A stretch of DNA of 31,496 nt from an uncultured Oscillospiraceae bacterium. GTDB lineage: Bacteria > Bacillota > Clostridia > Oscillospirales > Oscillospiraceae. The position numbers and the translations under genes were made by a program. Positions 7,883-15,846 of the stretch are shown here, piece by piece (positions within the stretch are counted from its first letter, which is position 1; the number at the start of each line of letters is the position of its first letter). A model generated the notes under the pieces. It worked only from the letters and a program-made list of their open reading frames with translations. It was not told the DNA's origin and did not search any database. The stretch spans positions 1 through 31,496 of the forward strand of contig CAJTLK010000008.1 in assembly GCA_910577415.1 (NCBI GenBank), written 5' to 3'.

Positions 7883-7916
7883 AAAAGCAGCCGGAGCATT
7901 TGCTTCGGCTGCTTTT
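7883..7916. terminator. Bidirectional terminator between convergent operons
   Basis: Arms at 7883-7897 and 7902-7916 (AAAAGCAGCCGGAGC and partner, one G-U pair) flank an ATTT loop. A T-tract follows on the plus strand and the A-run gives one on the minus strand. It ends the ABC importer operon and probably also the isomerase operon that converges on it. Confidence 0.85.
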
Positions 7917-7973
7917 CTTGTTTCCATATTCATTGCCGCTCGCTTCTCGTTCCCGGGGAAAGTGGCTCCCGGC

Positions 7974-8660
7974 TCACTCCGCCGCCGGGTACTCATTGCA
8001 CAGCAGTCGGTAGGCCGCCTCGTCCTCCTCGATGGTCGGGAAACGCCCCACGCTCTCCAGGAAGCGGTTGTCGTGCTCGTCGTCGTTGCACTGGCTCACC
8101 TCGCCCAGCAGCACCGGCCCGGTGCCCGGCTCCACCTCAAAATCGTGGTAAAGGTAGGGGGTAATGGTGATGCTCTCCCCCGGCTTCAGCGGCACCTGGG
8201 TCCCGGCGGGAACGGTGTAGGTCCGTCCGTCCACGTGGACGGTGACGTCACCGCCCTTATCCAATTGCTCGTCGGGGGTGGAATTGTAGACCCGGATGAG
8301 CACCGTACCGCCGCCCCGGTTGATGATGTCCTCCATCTTGTTCCAGTGGAAGTGCATGGGGGAATACTGACCCTCCCGGATGTAGAGGAGCTTTTCGGCG
8401 TAGGTCTTGGGGTACTTGTCCTTCTGCTTCAAATTGCCGTTGCGCAGAGTGATGAGGGCAAAGCCCACTTTACTGAAGTCCCCCAGGCCGTAGTCGGTAA
8501 CGTCCCAGCCCAGGGCGTTGTCCCTGATCTCATCAAACTCGTGGCTCTTCCCCTTCCACTCCTCCGGGGTAAAGGAAAGATAGGGTGGCAGAAAATAGCG
8601 GTAATCGGCCAGCATGGCCTCAAATTCCCGGATGACGGCGTTGATCTCAGAGCGTTTCAT
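7974..8660 (-). CDS. D-lyxose ketol-isomerase (cupin-type)
   Basis: This 228-aa protein matches the D-lyxose isomerase family (EC 5.3.1.15), single-domain cupin metalloenzymes that interconvert D-lyxose and D-xylulose. Several members also act on D-mannose/D-fructose. The metal-binding set is visible: H103 and H105 in MHFHWNKMED, E110, and H172 in YLYHDF. The length is as usual for the family. ATG 8660 is preceded by GGGAGGG. The gene begins 12 bp after the fructokinase stop, so the two form one operon. The product is expected to be cytosolic and Mn2+-dependent. With a fructokinase partner, a mannose-to-fructose-6-phosphate route is as likely as lyxose use (inference). Confidence 0.88.
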   Translation of the reverse strand: MKRSEINAVIREFEAMLADYRYFLPPYLSFTPEEWKGKSHEFDEIRDNALGWDVTDYGLGDFSKVGFALITLRNGNLKQKDKYPKTYAEKLLYIREGQYSPMHFHWNKMEDIINRGGGTVLIRVYNSTPDEQLDKGGDVTVHVDGRTYTVPAGTQVPLKPGESITITPYLYHDFEVEPGTGPVLLGEVSQCNDDEHDNRFLESVGRFPTIEEDEAAYRLLCNEYPAAE

Positions 8661-8672
8661 AGCGTTCCCTCC

Positions 8673-9632
8673 CTATTTATTGATCGCTTCCACTTCCGCC
8701 AGCGTCGGCATGGCGGGGATCCCGCCCCGGCGGCCCACGCAGAGGGACGCCGCAGCGTTGGCAAACCTGGCGTATCGGGCGGCCTCATCCAAGGTCAAGT
8801 TCTCAGGGACTTTGTCATTGCGGGCAAGCTGGGTAAGAAATGCCCCCCAGAATGCGTCTCCCGCCCCGGTGGTATCCACCGCCCGCGTTGGGAAGGACGC
8901 CACCCGGCGGCTCCCCTCTTTGGTCGCCACCATAGCCCCGTCGCCGCCCAGGGTCACCACCACACAGGACACCCCCCGCTCCAGCAGCTTCTCCGCCGCT
9001 GCCTCGGGGGCGGTCACGCCTGTAAGCAGTTCAGTCTCCTCGTCGGAGAGCTTCATCACGTCACAGAGAGGGACCAGGCTCCCCATCCCCTCTTTTGCCG
9101 TGGCCTCGTCCGGCCATAGGGAGGCACGGTAGTTGGGGTCGTAGGCCACCGTCAGTCCCAGCCCCCGGGCCAACTCCACCGCCCGGAAGGTGGCGGAACG
9201 GGCAGGTTCGTCGGTGAGGGAGAGGGAGCCTACATGGAGGAGCTTTCCCCGCTTCAGCAGCTCGGGGTCGATCTCCTCCGGGGCCAGACAGGTGTCAGCC
9301 CCCGGCTTCCTGGCAAAGCTGAAGCTCCGCTCTCCGCTCTCCCCCAGGACCACAAACGCGAGGGTGGTAAAGACGCCGCCGTCTACGATCATCCCGGAGA
9401 CGTCAACTCCGGCTTCAGATAGGGTATGTCTTAGGAAACGGCCATGCATATCTCCGCCCACTTTTCCCAGGAACGCAGCCCTGCCGCCCAGTCGTGCCAC
9501 GGCGCAGGCCACATTGGCCGGAGCGCCGCCGGGGTTCTGCTCAAACAGCCGCGCCCCCGCGGGCGAAGTCCCGCTCTCGGTAAAATCAATAAGAGCTTCT
9601 CCCAGGGCGATGACGTCAAGGGTCTTCTCCAT
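8673..9632 (-). CDS. PfkB-family fructokinase
   Basis: This is a 319-aa ribokinase-fold sugar kinase, most similar in pattern to bacterial fructokinases (ScrK type). Visible features are the N-terminal GEALIDF, the sugar-binding GGAPANVACAVARLGG, and the C-terminal PfkB signature DTTGAGDAFWGAF with the catalytic Asp and anion hole. The frame stays open a further 21 codons upstream. ATG 9632 follows a GGAGGGG-type site at good spacing, matches the family's usual length, and is about 29 bp inside a sigma-A promoter (9667-9695). That leaves the longer start without a usable promoter. It is first gene of a two-gene operon with the lyxose isomerase. Expected reaction: fructose + ATP to fructose 6-phosphate in the cytosol. 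Confidence 0.88.
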   Translation of the reverse strand: MEKTLDVIALGEALIDFTESGTSPAGARLFEQNPGGAPANVACAVARLGGRAAFLGKVGGDMHGRFLRHTLSEAGVDVSGMIVDGGVFTTLAFVVLGESGERSFSFARKPGADTCLAPEEIDPELLKRGKLLHVGSLSLTDEPARSATFRAVELARGLGLTVAYDPNYRASLWPDEATAKEGMGSLVPLCDVMKLSDEETELLTGVTAPEAAAEKLLERGVSCVVVTLGGDGAMVATKEGSRRVASFPTRAVDTTGAGDAFWGAFLTQLARNDKVPENLTLDEAARYARFANAAASLCVGRRGGIPAMPTLAEVEAINK

Positions 9633-9666
9633 TCTCTCCCCTCCCCCTCCAAAATTCTCCGCCCTC

Positions 9667-9695
9667 ATCATACCACGTTGTCCGTTCCTTTTCAA
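9667..9695 (-). promoter_or_regulatory. Sigma-A promoter of the fructokinase/isomerase operon
   Basis: On the minus strand there is TTGAAA (9695-9690), a 17-bp spacer and TATGAT (9672-9667). It is placed correctly for the chosen ATG at 9632. No sugar-repressor operator was recognised around it. Confidence 0.75.
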
Positions 9696-9823
9696 CTAAA
9701 ATGCCCCCCTTTTTCCACCTCCGGCGGCGCCGGCAAGGCTGCCATCCTGAAGGCCATAGGGGGGACCTTCTTCAATATAGGAGCGGAAAAATCAAAAAGG
9801 ACCAAAAATTTTTGAAACAATAG

Positions 9824-9852
9824 TTGACAAACCGCTCTCCATCTGCTAAAAT
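9824..9852 (+). promoter_or_regulatory. Sigma-A promoter of tRNA-Ala
   Basis: TTGACA (9824-9829), 17 bp, then TAAAAT (9847-9852). It lies about 47 bp upstream of the tRNA 5' end, which fits a stable-RNA promoter with a short 5' leader. Confidence 0.85.
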
Positions 9853-9899
9853 ACCAGTTGTTCGGTCGGTGCGGTCCATTTGACCCCGGCCGTTTAGAT

Positions 9900-9975
<76 letters not shown>

Positions 9976-9978
9976 AAC

Positions 9979-10013
9979 AAAAAGGAATGGCTTTTGCCAT
10001 TCCTTTTTGTTTT
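9979..10013 (+). terminator. Terminator of tRNA-Ala
   Basis: AAAAAGGAATGGC (9979-9991), a TTTT loop, and the perfect complement (9996-10008) run into a T-rich tract. It starts 3 bp after the encoded CCA. Confidence 0.92.
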
Positions 10014-10170
10014 ATCAAAACATGGCTTTATAAAACCATTGGCCTTTTGCGTTCTGCTCTGTCAACGCTTTATGGAAGCACACAGCTCACCCTGTAAGAT
10101 CGCCTCCAAAATGAGGTGCATTGAAAAGCGCCAAAAATCTATAAAATCAGATGTCTCTCCACAAGCTTGC

Positions 10171-10578
10171 TTATTTCGGTTTCTGCATAATTAAGATATT
10201 TTCTCGTAACTGGTACCTATGCGAGGTTGATACTTTATTCTGCCACAAGAGTATTTCTGAGTCAACAAATCCAACTGTTTCCCCAATTACTTTTAAAATT
10301 TTAGCTGTTTCTATATGTACCATTTTAAATGCATGGGAATCACTGACAAGTAGGGCTACCTTTCCGCCGGGTTTCAGTACGTTTAGAGACTCTTGGAGGA
10401 AGCGTGCCATCCCCCCAAAGTATTCCCATACCAATCTGGTGTATAGCTTCTCATATCCACTTGTTGCCCCGTCACATTCTAAGCGTCGCGTAATTTCGTC
10501 TGTCACATTTATAATCTCTTGAATGTTCTGTACCATATCCCCATCATGATCTTCTTTATATATAATCACACAAGTCAC
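10171..10578 (-). pseudogene. Remnant of a SAM-dependent (DNA?) methyltransferase
   Basis: This open frame of at most 135 codons resembles the C-terminal half of a class I methyltransferase. It shows EYFGGMARFLQESLNVL then KPGGKVALLVSD (the strand 4/5 region), and it ends HRYQLRENILIMQKP, as many DNA methylases do. The SAM-binding N-terminal half (FxGxG/DPPY motifs) is absent from all frames in the short space upstream. The possible starts, GTG 10578 or ATG 10536, have no good ribosome binding site. The patch is clearly more AT-rich than its surroundings and lies just after a tRNA gene, which suggests decayed acquired DNA. A truncated but expressed small protein cannot be excluded. The exact methyltransferase class is uncertain. 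Confidence 0.5.
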
Positions 10579-10658
10579 CCCACAGATTCTAACTACAACT
10601 GTTTCTATTTAAGAATAATCAATTGTGGATTATATATCAACGGACTAAGAATGTTCCG

Positions 10659-10695
10659 AAAAAACCAGGGAGGGCTGCCGATGGGCAGCCCTCCC
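10659..10695 (-). terminator. Terminator of rpoD
   Basis: GGGAGGGCTGCC (10668-10679) pairs perfectly with 10684-10695 across a GATG loop. An A-run at 10659-10664 becomes the T-tract on the minus strand. It lies 21 bp after the rpoD stop and ends the dgt-dnaG-rpoD transcript. Confidence 0.92.
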
Positions 10696-10716
10696 TTCTT
10701 GTGCCACAAACCGCTT

Positions 10717-12036
10717 TTAGTTCAAAAAGTCCTTCAGTTTCTTACTGCGGCTGGGGTGGCGGAGCTTCCGCAGGGCCTTAGCCTCGATCTGGCGGATACG
10801 CTCCCGCGTCACGTTGAACTCCTTGCCCACCTCTTCCAGGGTCCGGGTCCGGCCATCCTCCAGGCCAAAGCGGAGCTTGAGCACCTTCTCCTCCCTGGGG
10901 GTCAGGGTGTCCAGCACGTCGATAAGCTGCTCCTTCAGAAGGGTATAGCTGGCGGCCTCAGCAGGTTCGGAGGCGTCCTCGTCGGGAATGAAGTCCCCCA
11001 GGTGGGAATCCTCCTCCTCGCCGATGGGGGTCTCCAGGGAAACCGGCTCCTGGGCAATTTTCAGAATTTCCCGCACCTTGTCCACAGGCATGTTCATCTC
11101 CTCGGCGATCTCCTCGGGAGTGGGATCGTGGCCCAGCTCCTGGAGCAGCTGGCGGGAGACCCGAATGACCTTGTTGATGGTCTCCACCATATGGACGGGG
11201 ATACGGATGGTCCGGGCCTGGTCGGCAATGGCACGGGTAATGGCCTGACGGATCCACCAGGTGGCGTAGGTAGAGAACTTGAAGCCCTTGACATAGTCAA
11301 ACTTCTCCACCGCCTTGATAAGGCCCAGGTTGCCCTCCTGAATGAGGTCCAGGAACAGCATGCCCCGGCCCACGTACCGCTTGGCGATGGACACCACCAG
11401 ACGGAGATTGGCCTCGGCCAGGCGCTGCTTGGCCTTTTCGCCCTTCTTCACAGCCTCCTCCAGCTCGGCGCGGGCGGCTTCGTCCAGCTCGTCCCCCGCT
11501 TCGGCCAGGGTAGCCGCGGCCTCGGCCCCCAGGCCCATGGCCTGGGCCAGGGCGATCTCCTCCTCGCTGGTGAGCAGGTCCACCTTGCCGATCTCCTTCA
11601 GGTACATCCGCACCGGGTCGTCCACGCCGAAGGAATCGGCCAGGGCGTTGGGGTCCACCACCTCTTCGGGGACGTTCTCCACGTCCTCCAGCTCCTCGGG
11701 CGGGGGAAGAAGGTCGGCGTCGTCCAGCGCGGGCAGCTCCTCCTCGTCTCCGGCGGCGTCGATGCCCATGTTCTCCATCACGTCGTAGAACTTGTCCATC
11801 TGCTCGCCGTCCAGGTTCAGCTCATCCAGCACGTCCATCATTTCCGCGGCGGACAGCTTCCCCTTCTTCTTGCCCTTGTCCAGCAGCTCGGCTACCTTTT
11901 CCGCACCGGGCACGCCCTCCAAAAAGCTCATCAGCTCCGCCTTGCTCTGCTCCACCTGCTCGGCGGAAAGGCTCACCGGAGACTGCTCTTTGCCGTTCTT
12001 GCCGTGCTTGTCAGCGGCCTTTTTCTTCTCGCTCAT
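10717..12036 (-). CDS. rpoD: Housekeeping RNA polymerase sigma factor RpoD/SigA
   Basis: This is the primary sigma-70 factor, about 439 aa. Region 1.2 is DDPVRMYLKEIG. Region 2 is complete (NLRLVVSIAKRYVGRG, LDLIQEGNLGLIKAVEKFD, FSTYATWWIRQAITRAI), followed by region 3 and region 4 with the -35-binding helix-turn-helix (LEEVGKEFNVTRERIRQIEAK). It ends in the usual LKDFLN. The ~100-residue N-terminus is acidic, and about 25 extra Ala/Glu-rich residues separate regions 1.2 and 2.1 compared with common sigma-A proteins. The frame is open further upstream, but ATG 12036 has GGAGG at 7-bp spacing and overlaps the dnaG stop by 4 nt (ATGA). That overlap indicates coupled translation. It directs recognition of the TTGACA/TATAAT promoters seen in this window. 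Confidence 0.97.
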   Translation of the reverse strand: MSEKKKAADKHGKNGKEQSPVSLSAEQVEQSKAELMSFLEGVPGAEKVAELLDKGKKKGKLSAAEMMDVLDELNLDGEQMDKFYDVMENMGIDAAGDEEELPALDDADLLPPPEELEDVENVPEEVVDPNALADSFGVDDPVRMYLKEIGKVDLLTSEEEIALAQAMGLGAEAAATLAEAGDELDEAARAELEEAVKKGEKAKQRLAEANLRLVVSIAKRYVGRGMLFLDLIQEGNLGLIKAVEKFDYVKGFKFSTYATWWIRQAITRAIADQARTIRIPVHMVETINKVIRVSRQLLQELGHDPTPEEIAEEMNMPVDKVREILKIAQEPVSLETPIGEEEDSHLGDFIPDEDASEPAEAASYTLLKEQLIDVLDTLTPREEKVLKLRFGLEDGRTRTLEEVGKEFNVTRERIRQIEAKALRKLRHPSRSKKLKDFLN

Positions 12037-13814
12037 TGTCCATCCTCCATAGTTTTTTCTCTTTGTCTCCTCCGCAGCTCCAGCAGGGCCTCCCCGCTGT
12101 TGGGGTTCTCCCGCTGTCTGGCCTCGGTCTTGATGGTCTTTATGTAGTCGTCCATGGCCCATTCGGCGTTGGCAAGGGACTCAGGCTGGGACAGGACCTC
12201 CACCATGTGGCTCATCTCATCCCCCGTCAACTCCCCCGCCAGGGTGGATATCTGTACCGACAGCCCCTTGCTGTGCCGCTGGCGCAGCAGGGAGAATACC
12301 TTGCCCAGCACCGGCGCGGAGAATTCCTCCGGCTCCACCGCCATCCGCTCCAATAGCGCAGGGTCCAGGCTCGCCAGCCGGAGCAGCCCCTCCTCCGCCC
12401 TGGCGGAGCGGATATTGGTATACCGCAGCTCCCGGCTCTTGGGCTGGTGGGTCATGGCTGGAGCCAGGTTCTGCCGCTGCTCCTTTTTCTGGGCGATGCG
12501 CACCCGTCCCTTTCGCCACTGCTCCACCGTCTGGTGAAAGGCGTTGGCGGAGACCCCTCCGGCAGCGGCGGCCTTGGCGCCGTATATCTCCCGGTCAATG
12601 GGGCTTTGCAGACTGCCCACCGTCTCCACCGCCGCCTCCAAAAAGGCCCTGCGTCCGTCCTCGCTCTGGAGGTCGGCGCTCTGGAGTAGCACGTCCAGCC
12701 GGTAGTCGTTCTGTCCCGCCGAGCCGTTCAGGCACCGCTCAAAGGCGGCGGGGCCAAACTTCTTCACAAAGTCGTCCGGGTCCTGCTTCAGGGGCTTCCC
12801 CTCGGCGTCGGTGGCATTGGGAAGCTGAAGAACCCGGACGGTGAGGTCGGCGTCCTTCAGGATGCCCAGGGAACGCTGGGTGGCCTTCTTCCCCGCCTCG
12901 TCATTGTCGTAGCACAGCACCAGCTCCTTAGTGTACCGGGAGAGGATGCGGGCATGGTCGGCGGTGAGGGCGGTGCCCATGGTGGCCACCACATTGTCAA
13001 ACCCCGCCTGATGCAGGGTGATGACGTCGATGTTGCCCTCCACCAGCACGATATTGGGCCGCTTGGTGGCCTTGACGAAGTTAAGTGCATAGAGAAGCTG
13101 GTTTTTCTTAAAGCACACCGTCTCCGGGCTGTTGAGGTACTTGGCCCCCTCCAGGCCGGGGAGGATGCGGCTGGTAAAGCCCACTACTTCCCCCCGGACG
13201 TCGATGACCGGGAGCATGAGCCGGGAGCGGAACTTATCGTAGACCCCGCCGTTCTTCCCCGCCACCGCCAGCCCCGCGTCCAGCAGCTCCATCTTGCTGA
13301 AGCCCCTGGCGGTGAGCGTCCGGGTCAGGGTATCCCACTCCCCCGGCGCGGCTCCCAAGCCGAAGCGTCCGGCAAACTTGGGGGTGATCTGCCGCTGGGC
13401 AATATAGTCCCGGACGGCCTCGCCGCCGGGTCCCTTCAGGTAGTCGTGATAAAACCGGGCGGCCTCCCGGTTGGCCTCCAGGACGCGGCGGTATTTCTTC
13501 CGCCCCTCGTCGCTGCCCCCGGTCTCCGGGACCTCCATCCCCACCCGCTTTGCCAGGTGGCGGACAGCGTCGGGAAAGCTGAGGTGCTCCATCTCCATCA
13601 CAAAGGAAAAGACCCCGCCGCCCTTGCCGCAGCCAAAGCAGTGGTATATCTGCTTGTCACGGGAGACCGAGAAGGAGGGGGTCTTCTCCGTGTGGAAGGG
13701 ACACAGCCCCCACAGGTTCCCGCCCTTGGGCGTTAAGTGGACGTACTCCCCCACCACCTCCGAAATTTCGCTGCGGTGGACCAGTTCGTCTATAAATTGT
13801 TCGGGAATGGGCAT
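12033..13814 (-). CDS. dnaG: DNA primase DnaG
   Basis: This 593-aa replicative primase synthesises RNA primers at the fork. The N-terminal CHC2 zinc ribbon has C38, H41, C59 and C62 (CPFHTEKTPSFSV, HCFGCGKGG). The central RNA-polymerase/TOPRIM core includes VLVEGNIDVITLHQAG and the acidic CYDNDEAGK. The remaining ~170 residues would be the helicase-binding domain. The TOPRIM motif has Asn-Ile where many primases have Tyr-Met (EGYMDV), but the acidic residues are intact. ATG 13814 is chosen because it follows GGGAGGGG. The longer frame would need a TTG start with no site. It lies 64 bp after dgt and overlaps rpoD by 4 nt, in the clostridial order dgt-dnaG-rpoD. Confidence 0.96.
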   Translation of the reverse strand: MPIPEQFIDELVHRSEISEVVGEYVHLTPKGGNLWGLCPFHTEKTPSFSVSRDKQIYHCFGCGKGGGVFSFVMEMEHLSFPDAVRHLAKRVGMEVPETGGSDEGRKKYRRVLEANREAARFYHDYLKGPGGEAVRDYIAQRQITPKFAGRFGLGAAPGEWDTLTRTLTARGFSKMELLDAGLAVAGKNGGVYDKFRSRLMLPVIDVRGEVVGFTSRILPGLEGAKYLNSPETVCFKKNQLLYALNFVKATKRPNIVLVEGNIDVITLHQAGFDNVVATMGTALTADHARILSRYTKELVLCYDNDEAGKKATQRSLGILKDADLTVRVLQLPNATDAEGKPLKQDPDDFVKKFGPAAFERCLNGSAGQNDYRLDVLLQSADLQSEDGRRAFLEAAVETVGSLQSPIDREIYGAKAAAAGGVSANAFHQTVEQWRKGRVRIAQKKEQRQNLAPAMTHQPKSRELRYTNIRSARAEEGLLRLASLDPALLERMAVEPEEFSAPVLGKVFSLLRQRHSKGLSVQISTLAGELTGDEMSHMVEVLSQPESLANAEWAMDDYIKTIKTEARQRENPNSGEALLELRRRQREKTMEDGQ

Positions 13815-13842
13815 GCTTTCCCCTCCCTTCACTATAATTTCC

Positions 13843-13871
13843 AAGATATGACAAGGTTATTCCGTTTACAA
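13843..13871 (-). promoter_or_regulatory. Possible internal promoter before dnaG
   Basis: On the minus strand there is TTGTAA (13871-13866), a 17-bp spacer and TATCTT (13848-13843), in the 64-bp gap between dgt and dnaG. Both hexamers are imperfect, so this is only a candidate for extra dnaG-rpoD transcription. Confidence 0.3.
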
Positions 13872-13878
13872 GCAGATA

Positions 13879-14883
13879 TTACTTTACCGTCCAGGACTTG
13901 GGGATAAAGATATCCTGATAGGCCTCCACGGCATAGGCGTCGGTCATTCCGGCGATGTAGTCACACACCGCCCGCTCCCGGCTCTCCTTCTGCCAGATGT
14001 CCCGGTACTCCTCGGGGAGCTTATCCGGGTGCTTGATGTAATACTGGAAGAGGTTATAGAGCATCTCCTGGGCCTTGCCCTCCTCCCCCTTGGCGATGGG
14101 ATTGAGGTAGACCGAGGCAAACATAAACTGCTTGAGCTGCCCCATGGCCTCCCGCACCGGGGGAGACTGAAGGATGTTGCCCTTCCCCTGGCTCTCGGTA
14201 ATGATGTCGGTGACAAGGGTATTGATACGCTCGGAATGACTGCTGCCCAACACCTGGACCAGGTCGGCGGGCAGGTCCAGGGGATAGATGACCTCCCCCC
14301 GGAGGGCGTCGTCGATGTCGGCGGAGAGGTAGGCGATCTTATCGGCAATGCGCACCACCCGCCCCTCCAGGGTCTCGGCGGTGTCAAAGCCGGAATGGCA
14401 CACAATGCCCCGGCGCACCTCGTAGGTGAGGTTCAGCCCCTCGCCGCCATTCTCCAGCCGCTCCACCACCCGCAGGGATTGCTCGTTGTGGCGGAAGCCG
14501 TCGGGCATGATCTCGTTGAGCAGCCGCTCCCCGGCGTGGCCAAAGGGGGTGTGCCCCAGATCGTGGCCCAGGGCGGCGGCCTCAGCCAGGTCCTCGTTGA
14601 GGCCCAGCCCCCGGACGATGGTCCGGGCCACCCGTGCCACCTCTAAGGTGTGGGTCATCCGGGTGCGGTAGTGGTCCCCCTCAGGCTGCAAAAAGACCTG
14701 GGTCTTTTGCTTCAGACGGCGGAACGCCTTGCAGTGGACGATACGGTCTATGTCCCGCTGAAAGCAGGTCCGCACCGGGCAAGGCTCCTCCTCCCGCTCC
14801 CGTCCGGCAGAGTTCATAGACAGGCACGCGAAAGCGGACAGGTCCTTCTTTTCTCTGGCCTCCAGCTCCTCACGAACGGTCAT
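13879..14883 (-). CDS. dgt: Deoxyguanosinetriphosphate triphosphohydrolase-like HD protein
   Basis: This 334-aa HD-domain dNTPase hydrolyses dGTP (and often other dNTPs) to the nucleoside plus tripolyphosphate. The metal-binding set is visible as H78 (RMTHTLEVARVA), H107-D108 (AALGHDLGHTPFGHAGE) and a downstream Asp in KIAYLSADIDDALR. The N-terminal FQRDIDRIVHCKAFRRL is typical of the short Gram-positive-type Dgt proteins. ATG 14883 has AAGGAGG at 7-bp spacing. The gene heads the dgt-dnaG-rpoD block, a common arrangement in Clostridia. It follows yigZ by 77 bp without an obvious terminator. A role in dNTP-pool control near replication is inferred from the family. Confidence 0.93.
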   Translation of the reverse strand: MTVREELEAREKKDLSAFACLSMNSAGREREEEPCPVRTCFQRDIDRIVHCKAFRRLKQKTQVFLQPEGDHYRTRMTHTLEVARVARTIVRGLGLNEDLAEAAALGHDLGHTPFGHAGERLLNEIMPDGFRHNEQSLRVVERLENGGEGLNLTYEVRRGIVCHSGFDTAETLEGRVVRIADKIAYLSADIDDALRGEVIYPLDLPADLVQVLGSSHSERINTLVTDIITESQGKGNILQSPPVREAMGQLKQFMFASVYLNPIAKGEEGKAQEMLYNLFQYYIKHPDKLPEEYRDIWQKESRERAVCDYIAGMTDAYAVEAYQDIFIPKSWTVK

Positions 14884-14960
14884 GGCCCAGCCTCCTTTTT
14901 CTTCTTTCTATTCTCTTATACGCCGTAAAAAGCAAAAACCCTCTTTTTTTCTGAAATTTT

Positions 14961-15599
14961 TTATTCCGCGGCCTCCCGGGGCACCGCCTTCCACTGTGTC
15001 CCCGTCACCCGGGGGGCAAAGCCCCCGGCGGAAAGCTCCCTGAGACGCTGGGCAAAGGCCTCCTCGCTCCCCTGGGGCAGCAACGCCCGGAAGGTAATGT
15101 TCGCGCCAAACGCATGCTCGCCCTCCAAGCCATGGAGGGGTGGCAGCTCTAACTTCAGCCGCTCAAAGAAGGGGTAGGGACAGCCCACCTCCACCGCCGT
15201 CCAGGGCCGCACCACCGAGATCCCGGCGGCGTCCAGAGCGTCCTTGGCTGAGCGTCCATAGGCCCGTGTCAGCCCCCCGGCCCCCAGCAGCACCCCGCCG
15301 AAGTACCGGGTAACGACACAGCAGAAGTTCTCCACGCCCTCTTTTTGAAATACCCCCAGCATGGGCTGGCCCGCGGTGCCCTGGGGCTCGCCGTCGTCGG
15401 AATAACGCACGACGCCGCCGCTCCTGATGACATAGCACCAGCAGTTGTGGCGGGCGTCGTGGTATTTCTTCTTTGTCTGTTCAATGTATGCCCTGGCCTG
15501 GGCCTCCTCCTCCACCGGCCAGACATGGCCGATGAACCGGGAGCGCTTCTCGGTAAACTCGGTCTCGGCGGAGGCGGTGGGGATCAGGTACTCGCTCAC
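14961..15599 (-). CDS. yigZ: YigZ/IMPACT-family protein
   Basis: This 212-aa protein of the YigZ/UPF0029 (IMPACT) family has a two-domain layout. The N-terminal domain shows the conserved SRFIGHVWPVEEEAQARAYI, KYHDARHNCWCYVI, SDDGEPQGTAGQPML and TRYFGGVLLGAGGLTRAYG. A smaller C-terminal ferredoxin-like domain (DUF1949-like) follows. The biochemical role is not settled; eukaryotic IMPACT acts on translation control. The GTG start at 15599 overlaps the stop of the XRE gene (GTGA), with GAGGAG just upstream, so the two are translationally coupled. This linkage to an XRE regulator is unusual enough to note. Confidence 0.9.
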   Translation of the reverse strand: MSEYLIPTASAETEFTEKRSRFIGHVWPVEEEAQARAYIEQTKKKYHDARHNCWCYVIRSGGVVRYSDDGEPQGTAGQPMLGVFQKEGVENFCCVVTRYFGGVLLGAGGLTRAYGRSAKDALDAAGISVVRPWTAVEVGCPYPFFERLKLELPPLHGLEGEHAFGANITFRALLPQGSEEAFAQRLRELSAGGFAPRVTGTQWKAVPREAAE

Positions 15600-15799
15600 T
15601 GGGTCTCCTCCTCATTGGGAAAAACCTGAATGTCCAGGGCTTCGCAAATGCGGAAAAACACTTCAATCGAAGGACTCTTCTTTCCGCTTTCGACCTCGTT
15701 CATAAATGACTGTGTCATATGAAGCTCTTTGGCTAAGCGATACTGGCTCCAGCCTTTCTTCTGTCGATATTTACGGATAATTTCACGGTAGTCTTTCAC
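15596..15799 (-). CDS. Small XRE-family transcriptional regulator
   Basis: This is a 67-aa single-domain Cro/C1-type DNA-binding protein. The helix-turn-helix runs about residues 17-43 (WSQYRLAKELHMTQSFMNEVESGKKSP), and there is no effector or protease domain. Two GTG codons are possible. The one at 15799 is preferred because the extended Shine-Dalgarno-like TGAGGGTGAT lies 9 bp upstream; the GTG at 15808 falls inside that site. The gene overlaps yigZ by 4 nt. Its promoter is back-to-back with that of the small gene at 15925, and three dyads of form TMGCT-N3-AGCKA lie between them. Auto-repression plus control of the divergent gene is the natural reading (inference). Confidence 0.88.
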   Translation of the reverse strand: MKDYREIIRKYRQKKGWSQYRLAKELHMTQSFMNEVESGKKSPSIEVFFRICEALDIQVFPNEEETQ

Positions 15800-15816
15800 A
15801 ACTATCACCCTCAGCT

Positions 15817-15846
15817 ATTATAGCTCACAGCTATTGCTTGGGTAAA
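15817..15846 (-). promoter_or_regulatory. Promoter of the XRE/yigZ transcript
   Basis: On the minus strand a perfect TATAAT (15822-15817) is preceded, after 18 bp, by a weak -35 TTTACC (15846-15841). The first dyad (15821-15833) covers the edge of the -10 and part of the spacer. Binding there should block this promoter. Confidence 0.65.

Noticed and set aside
10519..12147. A 542-codon plus-strand frame opposite rpoD
   Set aside because: It is the antisense image of a certain sigma-factor gene, Leu/His/Gln-rich, with no initiation signals.
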